From: Rhizobium phaseoli
GTDB lineage: Bacteria > Pseudomonadota > Alphaproteobacteria > Rhizobiales > Rhizobiaceae
Direction of reading: 5' to 3'
Length of the DNA stretch: 56,400 nucleotides
Assembly (NCBI RefSeq): GCF_003985125.1
Contig: NZ_ML133593.1
Span: forward strand, 1 to 56,400
The position numbers were made by a program, and so were the translations under genes. The notes below the pieces were generated by a model, which was not told the DNA's origin, searched no databases, and was given only the letters and a program-made list of their open reading frames with translations. Below are positions 7,371-15,715 of this stretch, piece by piece. Position 1 is the first letter of the stretch; every line of letters begins with the position of its first letter.

Positions 7371-10346
7371 ATGACAGATATCGCGCAGATGCAGGAACAG
7401 CGATTGAACGCCCTTCGACAGACCGCGTCGGGTGCGCCGAAACTGCCGTCCAACCCGTTCTTCGGCGTCGGGCCGATCACCGATGCGACGACCGATGAAG
7501 TGGATAGCCGCCTGCGGCGCATCGCTTTCGACGCCTGGATCGAGAAGACCTATCGTAAGTTCGACGACCGGGGCAACGATATCGGCGGCTTCACTACGGC
7601 CGAGATTTCCCGCAGCATGCATCGCGGTTATCCGGCCGACAAGATCCTGACCGATATGATGCGGGCGATCCATCGCTATTTCGGTTTCCCCAAGACCAAC
7701 CGCATGGCGGTCGGGCTCGGCGGCGGCCATAGCGGCTTCACCGTCTGCATCCAGCACCTGATGAATGCCAACGATGCCGGCCAGCGCGTCTATGTCGATA
7801 CGCCGCGGCCGGAGAGCGATCCGTCCAAGGCCGCCGGCTTCTTCCGCCAGTCCTGGGCGACGCAGCTGATCGAAATGCAGCGTTTCGCCGAAAAGGGCTG
7901 CGAGAGCCGCATCCATTTCGCCGCCTCCGAAGGCGTGATCCCGACGGCGGCCGAACTGTCGGCGCTCGGCGTGTCGATCTTCGTCGGCGTCGGCCACGAA
8001 ACGACGGGGGCGAACGCCTATACCAGCGCCGAGATCCGCGAGCTGCTGAGCTGGCTCGACGGCGACCCGGCCAACCGCCATGCGGTGTTCGACGCCACCT
8101 CGATGCTCGGCGCCATGCCCTGGGAGCCCGAGCTCGTCAGCGCCGTGATGGCGAAGTGCTGCCTGTTCATGCCGTTCCAGAAGGCGATCGGCGGCATCTC
8201 CGGCTATTTCGTCGCCTCCTTCACCCCGCATGCGCTGGCGCTGATCGAAGAGAATCAGCAGGATCCGGCCTGGGCAATCCCGCGGCAGCTGAAGATCGCC
8301 CCGCCGATCGATCCGCGGCAGCCGTTTTCGGCCAAGCGCTCGGTCGATGCCGGGCCGTTCTACGATCCGGCCGAAGACCGCATGCTCGGCGGCGTCATCA
8401 ATACCTACAGCGCGCTCGCCTTTGCCGAAACCACCTTCGGCCTGCTGCAGTCGGAAGCCCGGGTCGGCTCCGTCGTCGAGCTCAACCGCCGCTCGGCCGC
8501 CAACCGCGCCGTGATCGACGAATGGGTCAAGTCGCACCCGCTGCTGTCACTGACCGTCACCGATGCCGAGCGCCGCGGCGCCGCCGTGACGCTGCTGAAG
8601 GTCGAGGACGTCGGCATCACCGATGCCGGCATCCACGCCCGCATCATCGCCCGCTCCAAGCAGCTGCTCGGTTATGAGGGCATCACCCATCCGAACGGCG
8701 AATATGAGCCCGGCCTCGATGCGGCCCGCTATGTCAACGCCTTCCCCGGCACACCCGGCGATTATCGCGCCTGGGTCGGCGGCATCCGCGAGCCCGAGGA
8801 TGTCGTGGCGCTGTTGGAAAACCTGCAATATGCCTATCTCCGCGCCAAGATCGTCGTGCTCGAGGAGGAGCTCGCCAAACACGGCGTGACCTTCGAGGCG
8901 CCCGCCAAGGCCGATGGCGCCGTGCGCAAGGACGATCCGAACCGCGCCTATACGGTGCTGATCGCCGATCTCGTCGGCTTGCGCTTCGGCGCCGGTGGCG
9001 AGCCCGATTACAGCGAGGTCAAGGCCTATATCGAGGAGAAGGGCGGCAGCTTCCATCTCGGCCCGCTCGGTGATCGCGCAGGCCTGGAAAAGGGCCGCAT
9101 CCATTTCTTCTATCAGCCGAACCTCAGCACCGAGGCGGAGATCCTGCCGCAGACCGACAAGGGCCAGTATGATGCGCTGATCGCGGCGGCGACCTTCATT
9201 CCGAAGGGCTCGGTCTTCCCGCTCGGCGGCGTGCGCATCGGCGCCGGCACCGGCAATATGGGCTCGGCCTCCTGGGGCGGCGGCAATGGCGAGGGCGGCG
9301 AGGCGCCGCTGATGAATACGCCCGGCATCAACAGCCGCGCGACCGCCCAGATGGCTTTCAAGGCGATCCTGAAGGTCGTGCCCGACCTGCCGGTCGACCG
9401 GCTGCACCGGATGGTCGCCGGCGGTGATTTCGATACCGGCCGCCAGCTCAAGGATTTCCCGACGGCCAAGCTCGAGGGCCGCAAGCTCGCCGTTCTCGGC
9501 TACGGCAATATCGGCCGTGAAGTCGCCAAGCTCGCCAAGGCCTTCGGCATGACGGTGGCGATCTATGCCCGCGAACATCACAAGCGCTGGATCGAGGCCG
9601 AGGGCTTCGACTATGCCGCAAGCCCGGTCGAAGCGGCAAGCGGCGCCGACGTGCTCTCCGTCCATATCGGCCTCGGCCGCCTGGATGCCGCGACTGGCAC
9701 CTATTCCAATGCCGGCACGGTGAATGCGCAGGTGCTCGGCGCCATGAAGGACGGCGCGGTGCTGGTCAATTACGACCGCGGCGAAGTCGTCGATGCCGGC
9801 GCCCTCGATGCAGCGCTTGCCTCGGGCAAGATCGCCCATGCGGCGATCGACGCCGACCTCTTCAGGGATGCCGCGACCGGCGCGCTGAGCGGCCCGATGC
9901 TGCCCTACCTGCCGCTCGAAGCGCGCCACAAGGGCAAACTGGAGCTCCTGCCGCACGCCGCCGCCGACACCGACCACCCCTCGCGGGTGACCGGCGCCAA
10001 GCAGGCGGTCGACCAGATCTTCGACGTCATCCGCTTCAAATCCGTCGTCAATCTCAAGGGCGACCTGCCGGAAGGCTACGTCTCCGGCGGCAGCCGCACG
10101 CCGGCCGGCATCGGCAAGGTGACGAAGCAGGTCGTCGCCGAGGCCAGTGGCAAGGCTGAGCTGCTGGAAGAACTGCGCCAGGTCTCGGAAAAGATCGCCG
10201 CCATCACCGGCGCGCTGTCGGCCGTCTCCGACCGGGGACACCAGCAGCGCATCGTCGAGCGCTACACCGCGCTCCTGGTCGAAAGCGCAGACCGACAGCG
10301 CGCGCTTCTCGACCAACTCGGCCTCTATGGGCCGGCGGAGGGGTGA
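7371..10346 (+). CDS. fused SerC-like aminotransferase / SerA-like 2-hydroxyacid dehydrogenase
   Basis: A 991-residue cytosolic protein joining two serine-pathway folds. Residues about 1-500 are a fold-type I, class V aminotransferase like phosphoserine aminotransferase, with the likely PLP lysine K271 in PFQKAIGG. Residues about 520-930 are a D-isomer 2-hydroxyacid dehydrogenase: GYGNIG at 710-715 binds NAD, R803 in NYDRGEVVD and H862 in LLPHAAAD fit the catalytic Arg and His. The acidic catalytic residue is not obvious. There is no ACT domain; instead the last 60 residues form a charged, probably coiled-coil helix. By family logic the pair would interconvert a 2-hydroxyacid, 2-oxoacid and amino acid, but whether it acts on phosphoserine is unknown. 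It stands alone, with a weak GGCAGG site before the ATG. Confidence 0.82.
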   Translation: MTDIAQMQEQRLNALRQTASGAPKLPSNPFFGVGPITDATTDEVDSRLRRIAFDAWIEKTYRKFDDRGNDIGGFTTAEISRSMHRGYPADKILTDMMRAIHRYFGFPKTNRMAVGLGGGHSGFTVCIQHLMNANDAGQRVYVDTPRPESDPSKAAGFFRQSWATQLIEMQRFAEKGCESRIHFAASEGVIPTAAELSALGVSIFVGVGHETTGANAYTSAEIRELLSWLDGDPANRHAVFDATSMLGAMPWEPELVSAVMAKCCLFMPFQKAIGGISGYFVASFTPHALALIEENQQDPAWAIPRQLKIAPPIDPRQPFSAKRSVDAGPFYDPAEDRMLGGVINTYSALAFAETTFGLLQSEARVGSVVELNRRSAANRAVIDEWVKSHPLLSLTVTDAERRGAAVTLLKVEDVGITDAGIHARIIARSKQLLGYEGITHPNGEYEPGLDAARYVNAFPGTPGDYRAWVGGIREPEDVVALLENLQYAYLRAKIVVLEEELAKHGVTFEAPAKADGAVRKDDPNRAYTVLIADLVGLRFGAGGEPDYSEVKAYIEEKGGSFHLGPLGDRAGLEKGRIHFFYQPNLSTEAEILPQTDKGQYDALIAAATFIPKGSVFPLGGVRIGAGTGNMGSASWGGGNGEGGEAPLMNTPGINSRATAQMAFKAILKVVPDLPVDRLHRMVAGGDFDTGRQLKDFPTAKLEGRKLAVLGYGNIGREVAKLAKAFGMTVAIYAREHHKRWIEAEGFDYAASPVEAASGADVLSVHIGLGRLDAATGTYSNAGTVNAQVLGAMKDGAVLVNYDRGEVVDAGALDAALASGKIAHAAIDADLFRDAATGALSGPMLPYLPLEARHKGKLELLPHAAADTDHPSRVTGAKQAVDQIFDVIRFKSVVNLKGDLPEGYVSGGSRTPAGIGKVTKQVVAEASGKAELLEELRQVSEKIAAITGALSAVSDRGHQQRIVERYTALLVESADRQRALLDQLGLYGPAEG

Positions 10347-10394
10347 GACCATTGACGGCACGGCGAGTGGCGACGGTCTTTTGTCGCTGACGCC

Positions 10395-10600
10395 GTGCCG
10401 CGCAGCCCCCTCATCCGACCCTTCGGGCCACCTTCTCCCCGCTGGGGAGAAGAGGGAGAGTGGCGCTTGCCCATCAATCCCATTGGATGAAGTGCCTATA
10501 AGCAGGCGGATTCGTTTGCCGGTGCCGGAGCAACTTGCTCCCTCTTCTCCCCAGCGGGGAGAAGGTGGCCCGCAGGGTCGGATGAGGGGGCCGCACGGCA
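10395..10600. repeat. RIME-like long inverted repeat
   Basis: Two arms of about 60 bp (10395-10456 and 10539-10600) are near reverse complements, including CCCCTCATCCGACC, CCACCTTCTCCCC and their partners, around an 80-nt centre. A related element with the same CCTTCTCCCC/GGGGAGAAGG core lies at 18888-19026. This is typical of Rhizobium intergenic mosaic elements. Confidence 0.75.
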
Positions 10601-10676
10601 CAACCTCGCATCATCATTCGTTCCGTGATCCGCGTCCGAGGCCGCTAGCCTGTAACGATCCGCAGCAGCCCAAAAC

Positions 10677-10706
10677 AAAACAGGCGGCACATCGGCCGCC
10701 TGTTTT
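10677..10706 (-). terminator. intrinsic terminator of the lipoprotein gene
   Basis: A perfect 12-bp stem AAAACAGGCGGC / GCCGCCTGTTTT with a 6-nt loop, followed on the minus strand by a T-rich tract. It lies 20 nt past the stop at 10726. Confidence 0.8.
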
Positions 10707-10725
10707 CGTGTCTTCGGGTAACCCG

Positions 10726-11133
10726 TTACTTCTGTTCGGGCGCCAGGAACTCGGCGCAATAGGACGGGCCGTTGACGCCGGGAATGTCGGCGACGGTGCG
10801 GATGTCGCGGATCGTATAGTCGGAATTGGTGGTGATTTCGGCCTGGCAGCGCAGGTAGGCGGTGCGGGCGGCGGCGATCTGCTTGCCGCGCTTGCCATCG
10901 GCGCCCTCGGCATATTTGGCCGGAATGCGCACGGTCTTATAGCCGCCGCGCCAGGTATAGATGGTGCTCGAACCTTCCTCGCGGTCGCTGATCGGCGGAC
11001 CGAAGGCGGCAAAGAAGATGCCGGCCGATTTACCGACCCAGCGGGCCTCGATCGGATTGCCGGCGGAAGGAATGGTCGTGCATCCGGCAAGCGCAATTGC
11101 AAGCCCGGCCGCGGTGATGGTGCGGAGTTTCAT
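10726..11133 (-). CDS. small hypothetical lipoprotein
   Basis: A 135-residue exported lipoprotein. The N-terminus is a lipoprotein signal (MKLRTITAAGLAIALAGC, lipobox LAGC with the lipidated Cys at 18). The mature part contains IYTWRGGYKT and YLRCQAEITT and has two further Cys that could form a disulfide. No known enzyme domain is seen; it resembles the small envelope lipoproteins often annotated as hypothetical in rhizobia. It is single and ends in a strong terminator. The function is unknown. Confidence 0.78.
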   Translation of the reverse strand: MKLRTITAAGLAIALAGCTTIPSAGNPIEARWVGKSAGIFFAAFGPPISDREEGSSTIYTWRGGYKTVRIPAKYAEGADGKRGKQIAAARTAYLRCQAEITTNSDYTIRDIRTVADIPGVNGPSYCAEFLAPEQK

Positions 11134-11395
11134 CGTGTCGTCCCTGATCTCTGGCGCATTGGCTGCGAAGCCGCCGTCGCGGCGGTTTCGCCTGTCCCGC
11201 CGAGCCCTTTAGCGCGGAACCCGGCAAAAGAAAATTGCCCCTTTTGCACTTCCGTTTAATTTGCGCGGGGTGTGTCTTTTTGCAGCAACGGCCCATTCCA
11301 GCCCCTGTCATCAACCCGTCAAAAATTCCCTCGGATTTTTGAAAATTGGCGCTTGTGCAACCAGATAGGCTGTTCTATAGAAGCGCCGCTGGTCA

Positions 11396-11472
11396 CGGAG
11401 TGTAGCGCAGTCTGGTAGCGCACCACGTTCGGGACGTGGGGGTCGAGTGTTCGAATCACTCCACTCCGACCA
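11396..11472 (+). tRNA. tRNA-Pro (anticodon CGG)
   Basis: A complete 77-nt cloverleaf: acceptor CGGAGTG/CACTCCG, D-arm GCGC-GCGC, anticodon stem CCACG/CGTGG with loop TTCGGGA (anticodon CGG, reads CCG proline), T-arm GAGTG-TTCGAAT-CACTC, discriminator A and an encoded CCA end. A terminator follows. The DNA just downstream is lower in GC and holds a Fic gene, so this tRNA could be an integration site for an accessory block, though I found no second copy of its 3' end. Confidence 0.95.
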
Positions 11473-11478
11473 GCTAGA

Positions 11479-11501
11479 AACCCCGCTTCGGCGGGGTTTT
11501 T
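11479..11501 (+). terminator. intrinsic terminator after tRNA-Pro
   Basis: Stem CCCCGC / GCGGGG with a TTCG tetraloop, followed by TTTTT, directly after the tRNA 3' end. Confidence 0.85.
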
Positions 11502-11886
11502 CGTTTCCGAACTGAGTTCTCTGCGAAAGTCATTCTTAGGTCGGCGGATCAATTTGCGGACCGATTGATCTGGCGTGAGCTCTCGGAGAGGGTGACATTC
11601 GCTTGTCGAACGAGGTCGACGGCGTAGCGCTACTGCGTCGCGTGCGAGCGCGCCTCAAAAGGATGATCGCCGACACTCGCGACGACTATTACGGCAGCGC
11701 CCGGCTTGATTCGTATTGCAAAGCGCGTGACGGCAGGACTCGAGCTCCAAGGCGTGAGGCGATCCGGGCTGATTGATGCTCGGGCGATGACTACATTCGC
11801 CCCAATTTCTCCCTTCACTCGTGTCACGTGCTATGCGCAAGATGATGAGGCGTGCTTTTGCGTGGCAAATTATGTTGATGTGGCAT

Positions 11887-11912
11887 CTATAAAGTGGTGG
11901 CGAACTTTATAG
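11887..11912. promoter_or_regulatory. palindromic operator 1 upstream of fic
   Basis: CTATAAAGT-N8-ACTTTATAG is a perfect 9-8-9 inverted repeat. It lies 50 nt upstream of the Fic start and 41 bp centre-to-centre from the second copy, about four helical turns. Confidence 0.6.
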
Positions 11913-11927
11913 CTAAAGTCGGCTTTG

Positions 11928-11953
11928 CTATAAGGTTCGCTGTCACTTTATAG
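11928..11953. promoter_or_regulatory. palindromic operator 2 upstream of fic
   Basis: CTATAAGGT-N8-ACTTTATAG has the same layout as operator 1 with one mismatch. It ends 9 nt before the Fic ATG and overlaps the ribosome site AGGAAG, so a bound protein would block expression. Confidence 0.6.
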
Positions 11954-11962
11954 GAAGCTATC

Positions 11963-13174
11963 ATGCAGCGTTCTGAATTTATCGCCCCCGATACCGGTAC
12001 GTTGGTCGCAACGATCGACAATCAATTTGCTTTTATCCCATCACCACTCCCACCAAAGTTAGAGTTGGCTGATATAGCGACATGTGTAGGTGAGGCACTT
12101 CAGAAACTTGGCGAGTTAAAGGGGGCATGTCGGCGACTCACCAATCCGTATATTTTGGTGCGCCCTCTTCAGCGTAATGAAGCCTTAACTTCATCTGCTA
12201 TGGAAGGGACCTTCACAACTGACAGCCACTTGTTGTTGGCGGAGGCCGGTCTCGACACAGACAGTGACGATTCCACACGCGAAGTCGTAAATTATCTGAA
12301 CGCGCTCAACGCCTCCCTCGAGATGCTTCGAGAACTACCGATTTCTCATCGGGTTCTCAAAAAGGGACACGAAATTCTCCTCAGCGGACTGAGTTCGATG
12401 AGAGGTGCGCAGAAGCGCCCTGGGGAGTACAAGCGAGACCAAAATTGGATCGGCGGCCGGACAATCGAGGGGGCTCGCTACGTGCCTCCTCCGCCGGCTG
12501 AAACTCAAGAATGTATGGATGCTCTGGAACGATACCTTAACCGAGAAGCAGAGACATCTGCATTCAGCAGGCTCATCGATCTAGCTTTAGTTCACTATCA
12601 GATAGAAGCGATACATCCCTTTGCTGACGGGAACGGCCGTATGGGCCGCATGTTAATATCGCTCATGGCGGTTCATAATGGTCTTCTCGATATGCCGATC
12701 CTGTACATAAGTCCGGCTATGGAGCACCATAAGGACGAATATATCGACAGGATGTACAACGTCTCTACCAAAGGCGAATGGGCTGAATGGATCAAATTCT
12801 TCTGCGACCGGATTTGCGAGACATGCTCTAGCGTTATCGTCGCGATCGATAGAATTATTACTTTGCATGAGAATCTCAGAAACCGAGCCTCAAGCTCCGG
12901 CAGATCGTCAAATCCCCTTACAATAATTGATTACCTGTTCGAGAGGCCCGTAATTACCGTTGGAGAAGCTGCCGATAAGCTTAGCGTGACATACGCTGCC
13001 GCCAGAGGGACAATTGAGAAGCTCATCGAACTGGGCATTGTTGAGGAGCTTCCTGGGTTGTACCCGAAGGCGTATTATTCACCCTCCATCATGACGGTGA
13101 GTAGGCCAGATCCTATCCAGAGCAAAACTGCTGGGCAGGGCCAAGCGCCCTCGAAATCGTCGCGGGGAAATTAG
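11963..13174 (+). CDS. fic: class II Fic-domain protein (AMP-transferase) with C-terminal winged helix
   Basis: A 403-residue Fic/DOC protein, a family that attaches AMP or related groups to target proteins. The catalytic motif HPFADGNGRMGR is at 218-229 with the catalytic His218. The inhibitory helix motif S77-S-A-M-E81-G82 ([ST]xxxE[GN]) lies N-terminal to the Fic core, which makes it a class II, self-inhibited enzyme. Residues about 315-365 look like a winged helix-turn-helix (ITVGEAADKLSVTYAAARGTIEKL), as in other Fic proteins with a DNA-binding tail. Two tandem palindromes upstream fit autoregulation (inference). Codon use is clearly more AT-rich than the neighbours, and it follows a tRNA, so it was probably acquired. 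No separate antitoxin gene is visible. Confidence 0.9.
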   Translation: MQRSEFIAPDTGTLVATIDNQFAFIPSPLPPKLELADIATCVGEALQKLGELKGACRRLTNPYILVRPLQRNEALTSSAMEGTFTTDSHLLLAEAGLDTDSDDSTREVVNYLNALNASLEMLRELPISHRVLKKGHEILLSGLSSMRGAQKRPGEYKRDQNWIGGRTIEGARYVPPPPAETQECMDALERYLNREAETSAFSRLIDLALVHYQIEAIHPFADGNGRMGRMLISLMAVHNGLLDMPILYISPAMEHHKDEYIDRMYNVSTKGEWAEWIKFFCDRICETCSSVIVAIDRIITLHENLRNRASSSGRSSNPLTIIDYLFERPVITVGEAADKLSVTYAAARGTIEKLIELGIVEELPGLYPKAYYSPSIMTVSRPDPIQSKTAGQGQAPSKSSRGN

Positions 13175-13436
13175 TGTCGACCTCGTATCTTCGTGCTCCG
13201 GTATAAACACGCTCGGCACCGCCAGCAATTTCCGCCATGCCTTGCGGCGGGGGTGGATATCATTGTGCGTGGAGCGCGGGTCGCAACAACGACAGTCCGC
13301 CGCTGCTCCCGCCCCCAGTTATAATTTTCATACCAAAAAGCTATAATCAGGGACGCGGGATGAGAAAAACGCGACGACCGGAACGAGTCCCAAAGTGATT
13401 CGTTGAGTCGCGTGTTCCGTGTTGGGGGGCTGCATC

Positions 13437-13676
13437 ATGAGCAAGCGGCGAAGCTTCAAACCAGTGAAGATCACCATCAATGGCAAGACCAGGACCGTTT
13501 ATAACGTCGTCCAGGCCGGCAATATGCTGCTGAGCGACTGGCCGGAGCAGACGCCGGCGGCCAAGGCTGCCGAGCTGCTTGTGCTTGACGTCTTCAACGA
13601 CGCCGCCGGGCCCGAGCAGGTGCGCCGCGCCTTCATAACGGCGGCCAAGGCGAGCGACATCAAGTTCAGTTCCTGA
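13437..13676 (+). CDS. DUF982 family small protein
   Basis: A 79-residue protein of the kind common in Rhizobium in many copies. It has the WP motif (LLSDWPEQTP) followed by a helical segment with conserved Ala and Leu (AAKAAELLVLDVF) and a C-terminal RRAFITAAKASDI. The ATG at 13437 is preceded by GGGGGG at the right distance; a GTG at 13419 in frame is less likely. The function of the family is unknown. It stands alone between the Fic gene and the phage-like block. Confidence 0.75.
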   Translation: MSKRRSFKPVKITINGKTRTVYNVVQAGNMLLSDWPEQTPAAKAAELLVLDVFNDAAGPEQVRRAFITAAKASDIKFSS

Positions 13677-13711
13677 CCGGCGGTATTGGCAAAGGCCTTC
13701 GCGCACTTCCA

Positions 13712-13930
13712 TTATGTCTGCTCCTGATTTGCGAGATCACGGTGCTTCAGCTGCGGCTCCATCCAGGCGGCCGAGACGATTGCGGCGAGGAAGCCGAAGG
13801 CGAGGCAGGTGAGGGTCTGGATCCGCCAGGAGACGAAGGTGACGGGCGCCGGGGCGACGGGCCTTTCGGCGCAGTGGCCGGGCGGGCAGGGGCAGCCGGA
13901 AAAGGCTTGGATGATGCAGTCGGCAGACAT
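13712..13930 (-). CDS. small hypothetical membrane protein
   Basis: A 72-residue protein with a Cys-rich N-terminus (DCIIQAFSGCPCPPGHC) and one membrane segment (LTCLAFGFLAAIVSAAW). The start at 13930 has GGGAG seven nt upstream; the ATG at 13936 is too close to that site. It lies 11 nt after the stop of the gene at 13942-14205 and shares its transcript. No family is recognised. Confidence 0.55.
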   Translation of the reverse strand: MSADCIIQAFSGCPCPPGHCAERPVAPAPVTFVSWRIQTLTCLAFGFLAAIVSAAWMEPQLKHRDLANQEQT

Positions 13931-13941
13931 GGCCATCTCCC

Positions 13942-14205
13942 TCAGGCGTAAAGCTGATCGCGGTCGGTGATGCCCATGATCTCGCGGGCATAGCGGTAAT
14001 GCGCCGCCACACTTGATGTGGCGCCGCGCAGCCAGGACGGGCCGCGGACCGAATGTTCGGGGCGGCGGAGATAGGCAAAGCCGAGCGCCCCCATGCGCTG
14101 GGCTTCATTGGCCATATAGGCGGCGCAGTCGTCGAGCCGGCGGGCGGCATTCCAGCGGGCGTCCCTTAGGCTCTGCTCGGTCTCGATCTTGCGGAAATGC
14201 TGCAT
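13942..14205 (-). CDS. hypothetical protein, phage-like block
   Basis: An 87-residue soluble, Arg- and Ala-rich helical protein with no recognised domain. It has a GAGAGGG ribosome site before the ATG at 14205. Two operator-like palindromes (14249 and 14284) lie upstream, matching those at the S24 repressor gene, so it is probably controlled by that repressor. It is followed at once by the small membrane protein gene. Confidence 0.6.
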   Translation of the reverse strand: MQHFRKIETEQSLRDARWNAARRLDDCAAYMANEAQRMGALGFAYLRRPEHSVRGPSWLRGATSSVAAHYRYAREIMGITDRDQLYA

Positions 14206-14248
14206 CGCTTTGCCCTCTCTGCGCTGTCTGATCAGCGGCGTGAAGAAA

Positions 14249-14263
14249 GGTATATTTAATACC
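14249..14263. promoter_or_regulatory. repressor operator-like palindrome A
   Basis: GGTAT-ATTTA-ATACC, an exact 5-5-5 palindrome, 44 nt upstream of the minus-strand gene starting at 14205. Confidence 0.6.
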
Positions 14264-14283
14264 TCAATGCGTCAATCGCGTTG

Positions 14284-14298
14284 GGTATAAAAAATACC
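14284..14298. promoter_or_regulatory. repressor operator-like palindrome B
   Basis: GGTAT-AAAAA-ATACC, the same exact palindrome, 35 bp from palindrome A. Confidence 0.6.
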
Positions 14299-14814
14299 TC
14301 ACGGATTGACGAGGTACTATTCGTAGGCGTATGGGTGAGCGCAGTGATTGGGCGACCGGGTGCAACTCCCGAGCTGACGAAGCCCAGCGGCGCGGGAAGC
14401 GAAAGTCCTTAAGTGCGCTGTCAGAAAATCAGGACGAGGGCGAAGCGAATGGCCCCTCTGGCACGTGTCCCATCCCGGCTCCGGCCTTCAGGACATGGCC
14501 AATGCTCTCCCGGCTTCATGGGCTTTGCTCATGGGGTAGGGGGAAGCTTTGGCCGGAACCCTCCCTCACCAGCCTTCAGGAACGGGAAAGAGATGGAAGA
14601 GAAAAGGAGCAAGAGAGATCAGGATACCAGGCGCGCGCGGCGGCGGCGATGATCCGCTCTGTGGCGGGTCGCGGTCTTTCGGTTTCGATGCCGGCGCTCG
14701 AAGGCTTGGTTCCAGGCGCGACGGTGTCGCGAGCGCGCCGCAGAACTTTGCGCGCGGTAATTGGAGCGCCGGCAAGGCGTCCGATGCCCTTCGCTTTTCG
14801 AGGCGAAGCTCAGC

Positions 14815-14916
14815 TCAATGCAGCATCCCCCGCGCGGCGCCGAAAGCGATGAGCAGCACGGCGAGTGTGACGATGTAGAACCAAATTCTGCCGGCGCCTG
14901 AGGAAGGACGGATCAT
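14815..14916 (-). CDS. 33-residue predicted membrane microprotein
   Basis: A 33-codon frame with an N-terminal basic end and one strong membrane helix (IWFYIVTLAVLLIAF). It is too small for routine gene calls. There is no good ribosome site, so the call rests on the clear hydrophobic segment and lack of a competing gene. Confidence 0.4.
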   Translation of the reverse strand: MIRPSSGAGRIWFYIVTLAVLLIAFGAARGMLH

Positions 14917-15008
14917 CTTGAATCTTTTTCGGAAGGGCTTGGCGTTTTGCTGGAAAGCTGAAAGTTATATCCAGGAATTTATTGATGTTTCGAGAGAAGT
15001 CGAGGCTC

Positions 15009-15656
15009 TCACATCTCGATCACCGAGCGGCGGACGCGCCCGACAATGGTGACGGCGCCCTGGAATTGTGGCGGCGGCACCTCCTCGTAGGAGGCGGGCT
15101 GGAAGGGCGGATTGTCGTTCGGGCGGTAGCGCTTGTAGGTCGCAGCGCCGGTCTCGTCGGCGACGACGTAAAGCGCGTTCGGCGCCAGGCGCTTGTCGCG
15201 GCGATTGACGAAAATGATCGAGCCCGGCGGCGAGATCTTGTTCATCGAATTGCCTTCGACCTCGAGGGCGATCCAGTCGCCGTCCGGCAGATCGAGCGCG
15301 GCGACGGTCGCGAATTCCGAGAAGTCGGTGATCGGTGCCTGCTCGGTCAGCTGGCCGGCGCTGACCCAGGAGATCTTCGGCACGTCGGCAACGGAGACCG
15401 GCCGCTCTTCCGGATCGAGCGCATCGCCGATGCCGAACTGCAGCCAGTTGAGATTGACCTTGAACGCCTTGGCATATTTCTTCGCGTCGGCAATGCCGAA
15501 GCCGTTCCGGCCCGACTCATGCGCCTTGTAGACATTGGCGTTCCAGCCGAACCGATCGACGATCACCTTCGGCCCGGCAAAGCCGGCGTTCTTCCTGGCC
15601 ATGACCAGACGCTTTGCGCGTTCTTCGCGCTCAAATTGTTCCTGATCTTTCAACAT
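15009..15656 (-). CDS. CI/LexA-like phage repressor (XRE HTH plus S24 peptidase)
   Basis: A 215-residue self-cleaving repressor. Residues about 15-75 form the DNA-binding domain, and the C-terminal half is an S24 peptidase with S137 in GNSM and K175 in TYKRY as the Ser-Lys dyad. An Ala-Gly bond at 100-101 (VSAGQ) is the likely self-cleavage site, so it should respond to RecA and DNA damage. Its ATG abuts an operator-like palindrome (15657-15671), which implies autoregulation. It is divergent from the small-gene operon beginning at 15740, the classic lysogeny-control layout. The rest of a functional prophage is absent. Confidence 0.87.
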   Translation of the reverse strand: MLKDQEQFEREERAKRLVMARKNAGFAGPKVIVDRFGWNANVYKAHESGRNGFGIADAKKYAKAFKVNLNWLQFGIGDALDPEERPVSVADVPKISWVSAGQLTEQAPITDFSEFATVAALDLPDGDWIALEVEGNSMNKISPPGSIIFVNRRDKRLAPNALYVVADETGAATYKRYRPNDNPPFQPASYEEVPPPQFQGAVTIVGRVRRSVIEM

Positions 15657-15671
15657 GATATAAATTATACC
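15657..15671. promoter_or_regulatory. repressor operator-like palindrome C
   Basis: GATAT-AAATT-ATACC, one mismatch from GGTAT-N5-ATACC. It touches the start codon of the repressor gene. Confidence 0.5.
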
Positions 15672-15680
15672 CTAAAAAAA

Positions 15681-15695
15681 GGTACATGTAATGCC
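15681..15695. promoter_or_regulatory. repressor operator-like palindrome D
   Basis: GGTAC-ATGTA-ATGCC, two mismatches from the consensus, 24 bp from palindrome C. Confidence 0.4.
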
Positions 15696-15715
15696 CTAAT
15701 TTGCTTGACGTGCGA

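Larger units (their letters stand above)
10347..10725. other. gene-free gap holding a long palindrome and a terminator
   Basis: The space between the fusion gene and the convergent lipoprotein gene holds the RIME-like inverted repeat (10395-10600) and the terminator at 10677. I see no gene. Confidence 0.6.
11503..11962. other. gene-poor low-GC gap upstream of the Fic gene
   Basis: No convincing gene. A 57-codon plus-strand frame from a TTG at 11603 to 11776 has protein-like content but no recognisable domain or ribosome site; it may be a remnant. The right end carries the tandem palindromes of the Fic promoter. Confidence 0.4.
14206..14814. other. 609-nt gap with two operators, no clear gene
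   Basis: Only the two GGTAT-N5-ATACC palindromes are clear. Plus-strand frames at 14331-14852 have no domain, no ribosome site and biased residue content; I do not call them. Confidence 0.45.

Noticed and set aside
7332..8537. 401-codon minus-strand frame
   Set aside because: Shadow of the N-terminal half of the fusion gene.
8547..10601. 684-codon minus-strand frame opposite the SerC-SerA fusion
   Set aside because: GC-rich shadow frame; the opposite strand has clear enzyme motifs throughout.
11396..11472. Duplicated tRNA 3' end as an attachment site
   Set aside because: I looked for a second copy of the T-arm and acceptor sequence to the right and found none in this window.
14331..14852. 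173-codon plus-strand frame in the phage-like block
   Set aside because: No ribosome site, no hydrophobic or domain pattern, strongly Arg-biased; looks non-coding.
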